From: Typha latifolia
Lineage: Eukaryota > Streptophyta > Magnoliopsida > Poales > Typhaceae
Assembly: GCA_019914945.1 (NCBI GenBank)
Contig: CM034104.1
Coordinates: 9,164,046-9,228,045 of the forward strand
Length of the DNA stretch: 64,000 nucleotides
Reading direction: 5' to 3'
The position numbers were made by a program, and so were the translations under genes. Numbering within the stretch: position 1 is the stretch's first letter; each line of letters starts with the position of its first letter. The notes beneath the pieces are model-generated. The model saw only the letters and a list, made by a program, of their open reading frames with translations, had not been told where the DNA came from and searched no databases. Below are positions 20,956 to 33,479 of this stretch, piece after piece.

Positions 20956-23900
20956 AGAAAAAAAGAAAGAAATTACGACATTTACAATTTTATATACTAG
21001 GAGAATAGATACTTGTTTTAGGAATTTAAAATATTTTAATATAAATACATGTAAATTTACTGATTTTGCATGTGTTTTGTGGATCCTCAAATATATGTAG
21101 ATGTTATGCATTACTCCCATTCTTGACAGTTTCATTATCCTAATTTTGATAGTAGTTTGCTGAACATCAAATTTTTCTAATCTACTTGTGATTTCAACTT
21201 AGTTTATGCAACACATTGCATTGTGAATTTGTGATAGCATCTGTTTTTGTCAATTTTATTCTCTCTGGCATATTGTCGAGCAACATGACTGCTCATTTCT
21301 ACATATGCAATTATAAAAGACCAGAATGTATTAGAAACATGTTACTTTTATCATTCCCTTGCAAAGATTGGCATTGAAATGATGATATTGCTTAACTAGC
21401 TGGGCTTTCTTGCCTCTTTCAGTTTGTCTCTTGCTTCTGATGTATTACTGATGCTCAATTGAATTTTTTCATTTTCACATGTAGAAAGAAGAATTAGAGT
21501 AAAGTCATGATATACTACTTGAGAACTATAAGATATATACTTCTACAATTACTCACCTTAATCACAAAAGAGTACCAGATATTGCAAGCAATTTTAAAAG
21601 TGTAGTAATTTTTGTAACAGAGTAGTGCATCATAGTATCAGGAAGTTACAGAAACAATAAAATGTATCCAGATGAAGATGAAATCACCTGCCGCAAATAA
21701 TTTGAGGTCCCTTGTTTCTACTAATATTCTGCATACGAAACATCATGACAAATGCAAGGTTGCAGGATTAAAATTGAATGATGCTTGGAGTCTTTGTTTT
21801 TGTAAGTCTGGATTTCGGAACGGTGCTATTTATAAAATATTGAAAAGTTCAGCGTTTAATAAAATAATGTTCAGCGTTTTATGTTGTGAAATGTTGAGCT
21901 CTGAATTCTGTAAACACTAAAATATTTAGCGTTTCACTTTCTAAAATGCTCATCAAATAAACATTTATTTTAAAAGGTAAAATATTAAATATTTTAGCGT
22001 TTTAAGTAGGACTACAGCATTTTTTACCTCTTTTGGTAATAAGTTTGGGCGATAGTCCATTTGGATAAATTAAATTTAAACAGTGCTATTTTGGTCAAAA
22101 CTAGCTTTCTTTATGCATGTTTTGTTTTATATTGTTTAAGAAATTACTCTATTGTGTGTAATTCGGTCGTCTATCATGGAATCTCTCAACCAAGGTCAAT
22201 AGAAATAGATTTTTTATTTACAATTCTTTGTTGTTCTCAAGGTGACATGTGGCACTAAGGGACCATTTGGCTCCATATATATATGAAAAACTGCATCCAC
22301 ATATATAAGATGTAATACAAAAATCAGATTTAAGTTTATAAATCCAATGAAATATCTTTTCTAAGTGCTAAAATAGGTTCACATACAGCATCCTGACATT
22401 CACTCTATTTAAGTGAATGTCAAACCACATCCATACTTCTCAATTGCTAAAAATGGCACAATTACCTAGGATAATAAGAATATATCTTTTCTAACCTTTC
22501 AAAATGCCATAATTACATAGGAAACTAAGAGCATATCATTTCCAATTTTTCGTATCATTGATGGTCAGCATTTTATTGTTGACCACTGACCAATAAAGTA
22601 TCGTCACTTTTGAAGGGGCGCCATTGAGCAGTTCTAAGCATTGTTAGCATGGGCATTCAAAGCTATTATGGTTGGACTTGTTCCAGTAAGACAAATTAAT
22701 TTGTTATACTCCTCTAATATTTGACTGCTAAAATTCAAAGATTGTATACTGCATTAATTGTTGTCGCCTTGTTGAACGTTGTGAAGTCGCAAGGGATTCT
22801 TATTAAGTTAAATTTCATAAAGTTGAAGGGAAAGAGTTGTCAAACAGCGCTCATCATTATAGTTCAGTGATTTCATTTCATCTATAAATATTATAGTTAA
22901 TATTTGATAAAAACTTATAAAAGCATTACAGGATCTGGCTTATGCTCATAGTGGCTCATTTCTTAGAAAGATTAGTCTAAAAAATATTTAAAAAAGAACA
23001 ATTTACAGTGCACCTAATGGTTGAAAATTAAAACAAATTTTTTTGTCACCCCTTAAACTACCAATATTTTTCATATGACTCGTGAATTATTTGTTAGTAC
23101 ATAATAATCCCACGAACTATCAAAAAATATTTCACCCTACTCTTTTTGTTAGGTTTTTATTAAATATTTTTATTCATAAGTTATCATGTGATAGTCATAT
23201 GATAAAAATATAATATATTTATTTTTTATATGCACATAAGTCACGTGCAACTCAAGTCATTTAATTGATTCCATCTAAGAGAGTTCAGATATTTTTAATA
23301 GTTTGGGTCTATACCAGAAAATAATTATGAAAATGATTTGATAGTTGAAAGAAATATTATCCCTTAAACAATTTAGCATTACATCCATTTTTCGGTTTGG
23401 CTGCTACACCGCATACAAAAGCATTTAATGACCAACTCTCGAAAAGAGATACTCTACAGAGGCAGAATTTCCAGAATATGCTATTTTGATCAATAATTTC
23501 CATTATACTTAATTTCTTTACAACGAAAGAATCTTCTAATATTTTATTAACCCTTATAAAAGTTTTGGTCGAATTGTGCAGTTCGTGGAAAACAGTTTCA
23601 GGATCACCTAAAATAATATTTCTTTTGAGATCTACCAGATAGCTGGATATCTAATAATACACGTTAGTTTGATCGATATAGTACAGAGTTAGCTCAAAAG
23701 CATCTCATTAATTTCCTTTTATCCTGATATAGAATCTCATGGCTTTACTTAAATTTATATATGACAACTAGAGTAACTCGAATGACAGCTCTTCTCGTAG
23801 ACAACTACAAACTCTACCCTGTTAATAAAGATATCTAGTGGCTATATCCTATAATTTCTAAAAGCAGAAGCTCACAGCCTCACATACTTACTGTAATACA

Positions 23901-24424
23901 AAAGGCTAATAATTAACTATAGTAAAAGTTTAGCAAGAGGATTACAGGCATGCATTTGAACGGTACACTATATTAACTAGTTGGCTTCTTTCCCACTATG
24001 TCTATCCTCTTCTTTTTTTAATATTGGTGACGTTCAGTAGGACCACTGTGACCACCTAAAGAGAGTTAAGGTCGATGCTTAACAGATTCATTGCATCCGT
24101 AACGAAGAACGGAAATATATGGAGATTAATAAACAATGACTAGCTATTACAACAAGAACGCAATACCAGCTTCGTCTACTTAATCTGAAACTGGAGCACA
24201 CGTACGTAGGCCCTACCTTTACCTTTAGCCTGGCCTCTATTACTCAGAACTATTTAAGAATATGCCAAGTTGGATGCGAGACGGTGTTATCTTGTTAGTT
24301 TAAGTAAAGTTGAAAGGGATCCATCTGTATAACATCTATATACAGTCTTAAGATCATCTCTGTGCTTTAATGTTAAGCATCATTCACCACGGAGGAAGTA
24401 AGTAGCTACTTTGACAAGTTGGTG

Positions 24425-24427
<3 letters not shown>
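20956..24427. other. AT-rich intergenic DNA, no gene recognised
   Basis: No reading frame here shows a recognisable domain. 21830-22015 contains several AGCGTTT motifs in an AT-rich block that may be an old transposon scrap. The small open frames at 21672-21920 and 22061-22258 have no recognisable motif and sit in low-complexity sequence. Confidence 0.5.

Positions 24428-24481
<54 letters not shown>
24428..24481. repeat. compound microsatellite (CA)n(TA)n
   Basis: About 17 CA units pass directly into about 10 TA units. Such compound arrays are usually polymorphic in length. Confidence 0.95.
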
Positions 24482-26669
24482 GTACGCATTACAAGTTACA
24501 GCAGTAGAAGAAGACAACGGGGGAGTCTTAGGTGCATTGAATCTTCATGTACGGGGAACAGCGTGTGGGGGTTTATTTCAAGTTAAAATATATATGGTGC
24601 CTCAGATGGGAGGTGTGTTCTGTGGCTAGGTCTTCATTGTTATTGTACCATGTCATAAAGCGATAGACGTGGTAAACAACGTTACCTCATACAGCTTCCA
24701 CATGTTCCTTCACGTGACTCGCTGAGAAAGGATAATATAGATTTTTGTAAAATCCGACACGTAAATAGTGTTCGAGGGGCTGATTCTCTACACATTTTGG
24801 TTGCAGGAGTTGGTGCAGCCCCGTTGCTTGGCATCGTTCCAACAGCTGATGGCTTTTAGTTGAATTTTGGCGACCAGTCAGAAGACGAAAAGTATACTAT
24901 TGTGGGAGTTTCTTACAAGCCAGATGGAGGCGTACGATTTGTTTTGTATACGTCGAGGCAGATCTAAAGCCGACATCCTTTAACAGAGCGATATGATTTC
25001 CTGAACATAAAGTGACGTGGACATCATGATATATGAAATGAGCAATTTTATTGAAATCTTTATACGGAGATGGTCTCATTCTCCTCTTCTGAACTTTTGC
25101 TACAGAGGTCAGTGAGAGGTATATATCTTGAATGAGAGGTTTATGTTACTACGTACAGATGTGATCTACTTTTCGTCGTCCTCCCAACGAATATATAATA
25201 ATATGAATAATATATATGCATGATACTGGCCATGTCAGCCCCGTTGCGATCGACTGAAAACTTTGCTTAAGTAGGAGTTTGTGATTAGAAAGTAATGCAT
25301 TTCTTATACCAACTCTGCTATATACGAAAGATTCCCTCTTCTTTGCGTCTCGTTCTAAGACTTCAATTACCTTTTGTTAGAAATAAAACCCTTCCAAGGA
25401 TCAAGATGCAGTCTGTAGAGGGACATCATGACTAATATTATTATTCTTTCTGAGAAAGTCATCCAGTGGACTTCCCAAAGAGAGACACCATTCATAAGTA
25501 AACTGCAATTAAAGGATGACTTCCCTACTCCCACAAGAGCTTTACTTCTAGATCTCTCTCCCAATACGCGTTGAGAATAAGGCTCAATTTTAAAATAGAT
25601 TTGTTTTTTTATTATTTTAGAAATAGTTATTTTTACATTCATTTGTAGTTCTAAAATAGTGGTAAAAAAAAAGTATTTCGTCTCTTATAAAATTATAAAA
25701 GTATCTTTTGATATGATATAAAATAGATTAATAGAACAGATGAATTACTAAAGCATAGTATGGGATGCATGTATTAATATATGCATTATTATTTATGTAT
25801 ATAATGCCTAATCGCTGTGCTACGTGTACAATGCTTGCGAGGTTAATTTATCACTATGCCTACAATACTTCATGACGATGCTATATAAAAATTAGCTACA
25901 TATTACCATTCACTATGCATGCAATAGATAAATATTAAAACATTTTGTATGTACATGCAATGAATATATATTAATACTCTCTATTTGTATACAATGGCTA
26001 CATATTTGCTTAATGACTATGCATGCAATACATATTATCATTCTTTATGAATGAAAGTACAACATTTTTTATTTTTTATTTTTAGAATTATTACATACTC
26101 ATTTCTTCGGAAAACATTAAGAAAAATATTAACAGTACCCATTTTGACTATTAAAATTAATTACTATATTTGTTCTTTAAACTTAGTTTTTAAATGTTAT
26201 ACTCACATTTTTTTAAAACATGGTTAAAAAATATTGAATAGGAACTTTTTTTAAATAACTTTTGATTTATGGAATGAAATGTGTATACAGCGGTAAACAC
26301 AAAGCTACATTCTAATTTCCAACGGCATTGATGTCCTTGTATGTCCTTGTCGTTTATTATTTTTGCTTATTCGGAGGAATCGTGTATTTTGGCTGGCTAT
26401 GTTTCATAAATTTGTGTTGATTTTTCTTCAAGCTCTTTGATTGATTATTTGGGATATTGGTGGAAAGAACATATTTTGGTAAGCCAACACCTCTTCTGTC
26501 TTCACCCTTAATTATGATTAAAGACTTTTGGTGGAAGTGGAGTTGTTTTTTCCTTTCCAAGTGTAAAATTGACTTTCACTCCTCTTCTGTTATGAATCAC
26601 TAATTTTCTTATTCGTCTATTTTATTATTTCTTAATGAAGTTTTAATTAAGGTTTAATCCCTTACTTTC

Positions 26670-26672
<3 letters not shown>
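24482..26672. other. AT-rich intergenic DNA, no gene recognised
   Basis: Nothing with a recognisable protein domain is seen. 25740-26060 repeats short ATATGCAT-like phrases and may be degraded repeat DNA. The region ends in the (TA)n tract just before the small ORF at 26762. Confidence 0.45.

Positions 26673-26710
<38 letters not shown>
26673..26710. repeat. (TA)n microsatellite in the presumed 5' leader or promoter of the ARGOS-like ORF
   Basis: An uninterrupted run of about 19 TA units ends 51 bp before the start codon at 26762. It is followed by a purine-rich leader (AAAAGGAAGGAGACGAAG). Length changes here could affect promoter or leader behaviour; that is inference. Confidence 0.93.
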
Positions 26711-26712
<2 letters not shown>

Positions 26713-26761
26713 AGCAATTAAAAGGAAGGAGACGAAGAAAGAGAAAACTGAGGGTTTCTTG

Positions 26762-26965
26762 ATGGTGCGTTATTTCGGCGCTGGTGCTGTTCTGGTGCTG
26801 GTTGTGCTGACGGCTATTCTTCTATTGCTTCCACTAGTTTTGCCTCCTTTGACGCCGCCGCCGCCGTCGCTCCTCCTGATTCCTGTGGGGATGATTCTCT
26901 TGCTCGCCTTCCTTGCTCTCATCCCAGCCCACGAAGCTTACGGATCTGCTCACTTCCCCCAGTGA
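26762..26965 (+). CDS. ARGOS/OSR-like small transmembrane protein
   Basis: The ATG at 26762 opens a 67-residue protein ending at 26965. It is almost all hydrophobic: one membrane segment at about residues 8-29, a proline turn PPLTPPPP at about 28-35, and a second membrane segment at about 36-54. The phrase LLLLPLVLPPLTPPPPSLLL is the core of the OSR domain that defines ARGOS, ARGOS-LIKE and ORGAN SIZE RELATED proteins (usual form LPLxLPPLPPPP). Family members sit in the endoplasmic reticulum, promote organ growth and lower ethylene sensitivity. At 67 residues it is shorter than most members (about 80-135), lacking an N-terminal extension. GC content is far above its surroundings, fitting a real coding sequence. 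A single-exon gene is usual. It could be a recent pseudogene, but the frame is clean. Confidence 0.72.
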   Translation: MVRYFGAGAVLVLVVLTAILLLLPLVLPPLTPPPPSLLLIPVGMILLLAFLALIPAHEAYGSAHFPQ

Positions 26966-29900
26966 ATTTAATTTCAAGATCTCGACGATCACTAGTCCTC
27001 ATGCAACTCGTTCAGGACTAGATGGTAAGCTATATTAGTGTTACTCTTTATCTTATATGTCTTTATAATTATCTCCTCTTACCACTGATCAAAGGAACGT
27101 ACGTCCTTCCTAGGGAGAAAGAGACAATTGGGATCTGAGGTGCTCTACAAAATCAATTTTGTGATGCTGCCCGGCCAAGCTGCAGCGAAGGAGTTGTTAC
27201 TTACCAAGTTTGAAACAATATATGGTTGCTGTGATTCTCCAGCTTGCAATGTATCCGGTCCATTCCCAATGATGGGCATCTAAAAAGAGCACTGTAGAAG
27301 AAAAGGAATTTTAAAAAGAGAGGTGGCGCTTTTGATTATAGAGTGTTTACTTTGAAATATTCTCCTCCTCGTAAGAGTATTTATTCCATTAATTGCGCGA
27401 GTAATTCCGAGAAAGGTAGCAACCTAATTTTAAGATGGTGGCCTGAGATGGCTAATGATGCAATGCATCACTCGTTGATATTCTTATGGTGAAAGCTAAG
27501 TCTCAAAGATGGGGGGAGCCACAGATTCCGAATAATACTAATAAGCCAAAATATTTACAGGATCAAACTCCTGTTGATTGGAAAGGAAGGAAAGTGGACC
27601 ATTTGCCTCGAAGAGTTTGTATTTGAATGGGACATGTGACCAGCCTTGAGCTAAGCGGCAGGGGACCAGACTAGGGGAGGATTCATTTTATAAGGGTAAG
27701 AAATTAATACCAAAAAATATGTGGTAGGAACGGAAATCTTTATAAGATGGTCTGTTAGAGCATGGTAAAAGTTTTTAAAATTCTAAACGCTAGTATATGC
27801 TAATTCATACTAGCATTTATGTAAATAAATACGTGAAAAGACTATTTTGGCATAGTGAATGTTAAATTTTTGTCTTTTGAAACCTTTGAAGATCATTTGA
27901 TGCTAGCGGACACCATATCATTATCTTTAGATAATATAGAAAAAGAAGCATCTTCATTGATCTAACTAAATACACAGTTCTTGTGTCAGAAAATTTATAG
28001 CATTCTTCAAAATATATTAATTTCTATTACTGCACTCCCTTTTTTAAATCTAGCTAAGCATAGTTTAAACTTAACAAAAATGGCGAAAAGATTAATTTAC
28101 CATAATTTACCACTTCATAAATTTGTCAAAACTAGTCAAATACTATTTAGTGCTTCCAGATATAGCGGTACAAAAGAATCTACATCAGCATTATCTTTTC
28201 TAAAATAAATGATATAAATTTAATATTCTAAACTTCCAGAGAAAATTAGTGTTTCGATCATTTAATCACTGCTTATTAGGAACATACCATGGATATTCAG
28301 TTTTGAAAGAGTCGAAATAACTTTACAAGTATATAGTTATAATTATGAAATTTGGAAAATTTTGATGGCACTTGCATAAAGTAGTACTATAAAATACAAG
28401 AGAGTTTTATTTCCTAGAATTCTTTTTTTGTTTAAAAAAAAACATAAATTAAGTATTAGATAGAGCAGGCCGGGAGGAGAAGTATTGTAAAGTGATAAGC
28501 AAGGAAAATGAATCAAACGACACCCCGAGAAAGAAGGGAATAAGGACCTCCACTACGCTCAGATATCTAAGAGGGGGATACAGAGACCAATAATAATCCT
28601 ACCTCGTTACTTTAAATTGTTTTGTGTTTTTTTCCAAAGAAGCTACCAAAAAAAGGCGAATAGGTGGTCGACGGCCAACTAACCTATCTAAATAAAGACC
28701 CTCAGAAGACCAGTAGGTAGCAAATGACATAGGCGAGGATGACAAGCCTAATTCCGATAGGAATGAATCCCAAAACGAGTCGATGAACTCACACTAAAGA
28801 AGATGATCAAGAGAACTTACGAATTCGTGAACAAAAGCACTTGTATTAGAGTTGTATCATGTATATAGTCTAGTGACTTATCTTATGGAAGATTAAATCA
28901 TGCAAAAAATGAAAAACTCAAGTTGAGGTGGGAAGAAAGTAATTCAATTCAACAAAGCAGTTTCATAACCCCGTTCAGAGATGGAACTTGGTGATGTTTA
29001 TACACCAGAAAGGATCGCCAAAGAAAATCTAACTTCAGTTTCAGTATAAGAAATTTGAGCATTAGTGTCATTTATTACTCCGATAGTTGAGAAAATATCA
29101 CTAATACAAAGTTTTACTGGATTTTCTTTTCGAGTGCCAGAATAAATTATGTTTCAATGACTTTTTTGTAAATGCCCCTTATTCAGTATCTTTGTTTTAC
29201 TGGTATTTACAAATGCCTGAATATCTGTTTTAACTCATATATTTTGTATACTTATATATGGAGTTTCATGCTAAATTTATACATTGTTCATCTAATTTTT
29301 AACTTTTTATAAAATTTGGGTCACGTAGACAAATCTGTGAAAAGTAATAAAGTCACAATTTAATTATAATAATTGTTTTAATGGGCTTTCATTCAGTTTT
29401 GTAGAATAAAGGAGCCTATATAAAACCTTCCCCAAAATATCTGTGGTGGGTGAAGAAAATGGAATAATATTATGATCATAACTAATATGGAAAGAGATTG
29501 ATGATTTGATTGTCACCCAATCCGAATCTTACTAAAACCTGTTTAGAATTTTGATCCTAACTTTCTTATCATGTCTCTGATTGATTTAATTCAAGTGGCA
29601 TTGAAAAGATATTTAAGAATAAGATATTCTCGAATATATATATATATATATATAATTTTTAAATTTAGGTTTTTATTTGAGGAATACTAAATTTGTGTCC
29701 ATTTGTAAAAGAAAAATATAAGAATTATCTTTGATATGAAATAAAGAGAAGAAAAAAGATAGGGAAATGTGTTTTGCCTTTTATGAAATTACCATTAATA
29801 TCATTTGATTTAATATAAAGTTAATTGATGAGATAGATACTAATGGTAAATTAATAATTAATTTGGTGTGTGATATAAGATGTAATTTTAATAAATAATA

Positions 29901-30600
29901 TTTGTACTCTAGAATAGAGTTATTATAGTATTTAGCTGTTGGTCTAAAAAAATAGTTATATTATAGAATAAGAAAAAAAGTTATTTCTAAAATGAACTCG
30001 GGTTAAAGGATCACAAAATCATATCTAATAGCTATTTCCATATTCGAACTTTTTACAACGTCAAAAATAAGCCTAAAAACATAGAAGATAAAGATGACTG
30101 ATTTTGCAAAGCCTTCCTTTAAAGGCCCTTGATTGTTGCTATTACCGGAGGAGAGAGGATGAATCAAAGTCTATATAAGAGATCAATATTCCACTGAAAG
30201 GAGTCTTCGGCTAGTTTTCTCCTTGAATTTTAGTTTTATTTTTGTTGTTGTTTTGTTTTCTCTTTTTCAAACACCATTATTGAACCTCTTCAATTAATTT
30301 TAATGAGAATCATGTTACTGTTATTGTGTTATATTACTTATGTCATGCTTGTGATGTCAATGAGTGGCTAATTCTCTTTCGTGAAAGAAGATGAAGCCTA
30401 AGTTGAATGGTTGTATTAATGTGTAATTTTTTTATAAATGGTTTCGTGCTTTTTCCTCACAATATAATGTTATGCTTGATTCAATCCGAGAAAGGTTATA
30501 ATCTCAGAAAATAGATCTTCATACATTAATTTATTTTCATTTTATTATCATCGAGATATTCGACACCTATTATGCATCGTGTTACATTTTAGTAGATAGA
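26966..30600. other. AT-rich intergenic DNA with no supported gene
   Basis: An open stretch at about 27120-27290 has non-random-looking composition but no domain and no convincing start. A short perfect hairpin (GCTAGTAT/ATACTAGC) lies at 27788-27813. A (TA)n run lies at 29634-29654. 30150-30420 has a TATA-like CTATATAAG and phrases reminiscent of an old LTR, but no partner or coding region was found. Confidence 0.4.
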
Positions 30601-30639
30601 TTATGCCCAGGTGAGTAAAGTAGTTTATATGATTCCAAG

Positions 30640-30910
30640 ATTCCAACGAAGCCGGACCTTCTAATCTCCTCCTGGGAGACAGGGGCTTACTCTTCTTCCT
30701 CTTTAGCCTCTTATTTCTCTACTTACCAAACCTTCCCTCCCTAATGTTCTCTGGTGAGGCGAAGGCCTAGATACCAGCTTCTCCTAATCCTCCTCTTTGC
30801 CTCCCTTCTTTTCATGATTGAATGCAGGTCCCTTTCGAGCCCGAGTCCCTCCTATGTTAGCCATTAGTGTGATATCTCTGAACAAAAAAAAAAAAAAAAA
30901 AAAAAAAAAA
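30640..30910 (+). mobile_element. possible retroposed fragment ending in poly(A)
   Basis: A CT-rich, GC-elevated stretch of about 240 bp ends in 27 uninterrupted A residues (30884-30910), then AT-rich DNA resumes. The composition break and A-tail fit a SINE, a truncated LINE or a processed transcript. I could not find a convincing target duplication and do not recognise the body. Confidence 0.3.
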
Positions 30911-32126
30911 GCATAATCTCTAATAATATTAACTCAGTTTTGAGGTTAAAACTTCTATGTTAGTGGGAATGTAGTGGATCTTAACTCAAAAAGATGCCTA
31001 TTTTGTTCCTAACGAGAAAATACTTTGTTTCGATGATGAAATATATTTTAGAATGTGGAGACCCATAATCTTTGATAAATTATAGTTTTATGTCTAGTGG
31101 TATCCACTATAAGTTAGTCATCTCATTTAGATTTTAAATAAAAGAATGTCTCATTATACTTATTCAAATCTCATTATTAGGCCCCAAGCGAGCTAGCTAA
31201 ACTTGGAAAGAGTCTAAGGAAATTGTAATGGTCGTAATTGTTTTATATACACATTCATTTGGTTTGCTTCTTTCACTGAGAGAAAGAAAGTAAATTCCTT
31301 TAAATTTAAAATCATGTTATTAGATCTAAAAGAATTAGTTAAGCACGACAAGGATCAAAAGAATGGTTTGTTTCTCCAAGGAGATCATGTTGTGAAAAAC
31401 TAGATTTTGGAGTTAATAACTAGATTAACGGTAATAATTTAAACTGAGCTACTCAATTTTATGTTTCATAGTTAAGAATAATTATCTGAGTGAGTATTTC
31501 ATTAATTTAGAACTCTATTCTTATTAGGTTTGTTATAATTCTACAAACTAAGTTGCTTAATTTCTTATAATTCTAGGTGACACTTGGTATGTGAAATAAT
31601 GAATACCTCATGCTATTTTGCTTGGATGTAGATGAGAACACTTGGGCAATCATCTATTTTCAAAATTGTCCACATAATAGAGAGAAGATGAGAAAAAGGA
31701 GAAAAGCGAATTGAGAAGAGAATGAAAAACAAACAAACTCTATTTCGAGGCATTTAATATCTAGTTCAAAGACATTTCACTACTAAATGTATGGGTTTTC
31801 ATGTTCTCTTAATCTCTATATATTGATTTTAGTGATTAGGCATAGAGAGAGAACTTGAACTAGAGTTTGGGGCTTTTACGTTAAAGTTATATATATATAT
31901 AGACTTATGGTATTGTTTCATAGATGAAAGATAGAGAAAAAAAAAAATACTCTAACAAGAATTACTTTTAGGACTATATATCTTCTAACCTATTTTAAGC
32001 AGATTTTAGTGTCCTAATCCTTTGGGAGAAGTATTCATTTACATACTATTGTTTAAAAAGTTTATTTATGAAGTTTAGATAATTAGATTTGTCAGTGGCT
32101 CGTTGTGAGAGTACTATCTATAGATG
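30911..32126. other. AT-rich intergenic DNA, no gene recognised
   Basis: Low-complexity AT-rich sequence with short A runs. No coding pattern and no paired repeat was seen. Confidence 0.45.
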
Positions 32127-32192
32127 TATTATTTGAATAGAAGAATTAATAGCAATATAGGTATATTATTTGAATAGAAGAATTAATAGCAA
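32127..32192. repeat. 29-bp perfect direct repeat, period 37
   Basis: A 29-bp sequence beginning TATTATTTGAATAGAAG occurs at 32127-32155 and 32164-32192 without mismatch. It lies just left of the MITE-like segment at 32205. Confidence 0.85.
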
Positions 32193-32204
32193 CGATGGCC
32201 ATGT

Positions 32205-32716
32205 TAGTGGCACATGTCGGTCCGACACTTGCCGTTAATATATTTTTAATAAAAAATTTAAGATATTTATAGATAATTTTGGATATTTAGCATGCTAATA
32301 TTTAGTTTTTGGTTTACATATATGTATTAATACATATATTATAGTATTTTATCTTTAGATTATTTTTATAATTGACCTAATTTATTAAAAATAAAGTAAT
32401 AGTTAAATATAAATATTATTTAACACATAGTATGATTGAATACATTTTATAGAACTTATATTAATAATTAAACACTCCATAATATGATCGAATATTTTAC
32501 GATATAATTGAACACATTATTGTATTCAACACACATTATTAATTAATAATAGTTTAATAATTAAAAATAATATATAATTGAATGTAAAATATTAGGGATG
32601 ATCAAAGACTTCATTTCATAATGATTAATAGAAATATATTTTTTTTCTAAAGAAAAAAGGCTCCATATCGGCATGACTCAGCACGGGGTTGTGCCGACCG
32701 ACATGCACCCGTGCTA
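32205..32716. mobile_element. MITE-like AT-rich segment with GC-rich inverted ends
   Basis: About 500 bp of AT-rich non-coding DNA is bounded by GC-rich arms. The left arm GTGGCACATGTCGGTCCGAC (from 32208) and the right arm GTGCCGACCGACATGCACCC (32691-32710) are imperfect reverse complements, with CATGTCGGTC/GACCGACATG exact. This is the shape of a miniature inverted-repeat element. The superfamily cannot be set because no target duplication is clear, and the right side abuts the truncated LTR of A'. Confidence 0.5.
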
Positions 32717-32727
32717 GTCAGCACGAG

Positions 32728-33462
32728 ATGTTGTAGTCCCGGAAAAGAGCTTTCCAACAAATCAAATTTCAGGCGAATCGAATGGTGGGATCTCGAGATA
32801 TTATCGGATTAGTAGAGAAACGTTAGGGAGTCCGTCTTTGGATCCGTGGATGAAGGCACGAGATCCTTGGTGATGGTGGAGGGTGATGGACCGGCGATAA
32901 TGGGGTGGCACTGATGAATAAGTGATGGTGGAAGGGTTATGGGTGATGGAAGGGGTTAGGGAAAGGTGATAGATAGATTAGAAGAAGGGGGAGGAGTGGA
33001 CCGCCTCTAAGGGTCTAGGGTGATTGGTCGGTCGAGGGAGGCTAGAAGCGGCGACACCGGGGAACGAGAGAATGAGAGAGAAGAAGATGAAGGAGGCTAG
33101 GGTAAAACTCAATTCATTCAATAATGATTTCATGGTTGCCATCCACACCTTTAGAGGCTAACCAAACAATTTAAAAATGACAATTATTAACCCTAAAATA
33201 GTATATTTTTGCTGACCACATTTGAACAAGCCCGATCGCGTTCGAACGCACATTTTGCATTCTCTGTATGTGAGAACCTAATGCAGGTGTTCACAAGCGC
33301 GTTCGAACGCACTCCACCTGCGTTCAAACGCACTCCACCCACGTTCGAATGTAACATATAAAAAACTTATTTTCTATGAATTAAACACCAAAACAAGAAT
33401 AAAAGATACCCCTAAAGTATATCCATGCTCGAGACGACATCGGTTGAAGTCCAATCGTATCA
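32728..33462 (-). repeat. 3' LTR of A', truncated
   Basis: Homology to the full LTR (36886-37785) starts at GATGTTGTAGTCC and runs to the CAATCGTATCA end. The missing part corresponds to the element-direction end of the LTR. The purine tract GGAAGCGTGGTGGAT on the - strand lies next to its right edge. Confidence 0.85.
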
Positions 33463-33479
33463 ATCCACCACGCTTCCGC

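Noticed and set aside
27120..27290. Open stretch after the ARGOS-like ORF, with CC and CN residues
   Set aside because: No convincing start, no splice connection and no family match by inspection.
30150..30420. Possible LTR with CTATATAAG
   Set aside because: No second copy, primer site, purine tract or coding region could be tied to it.
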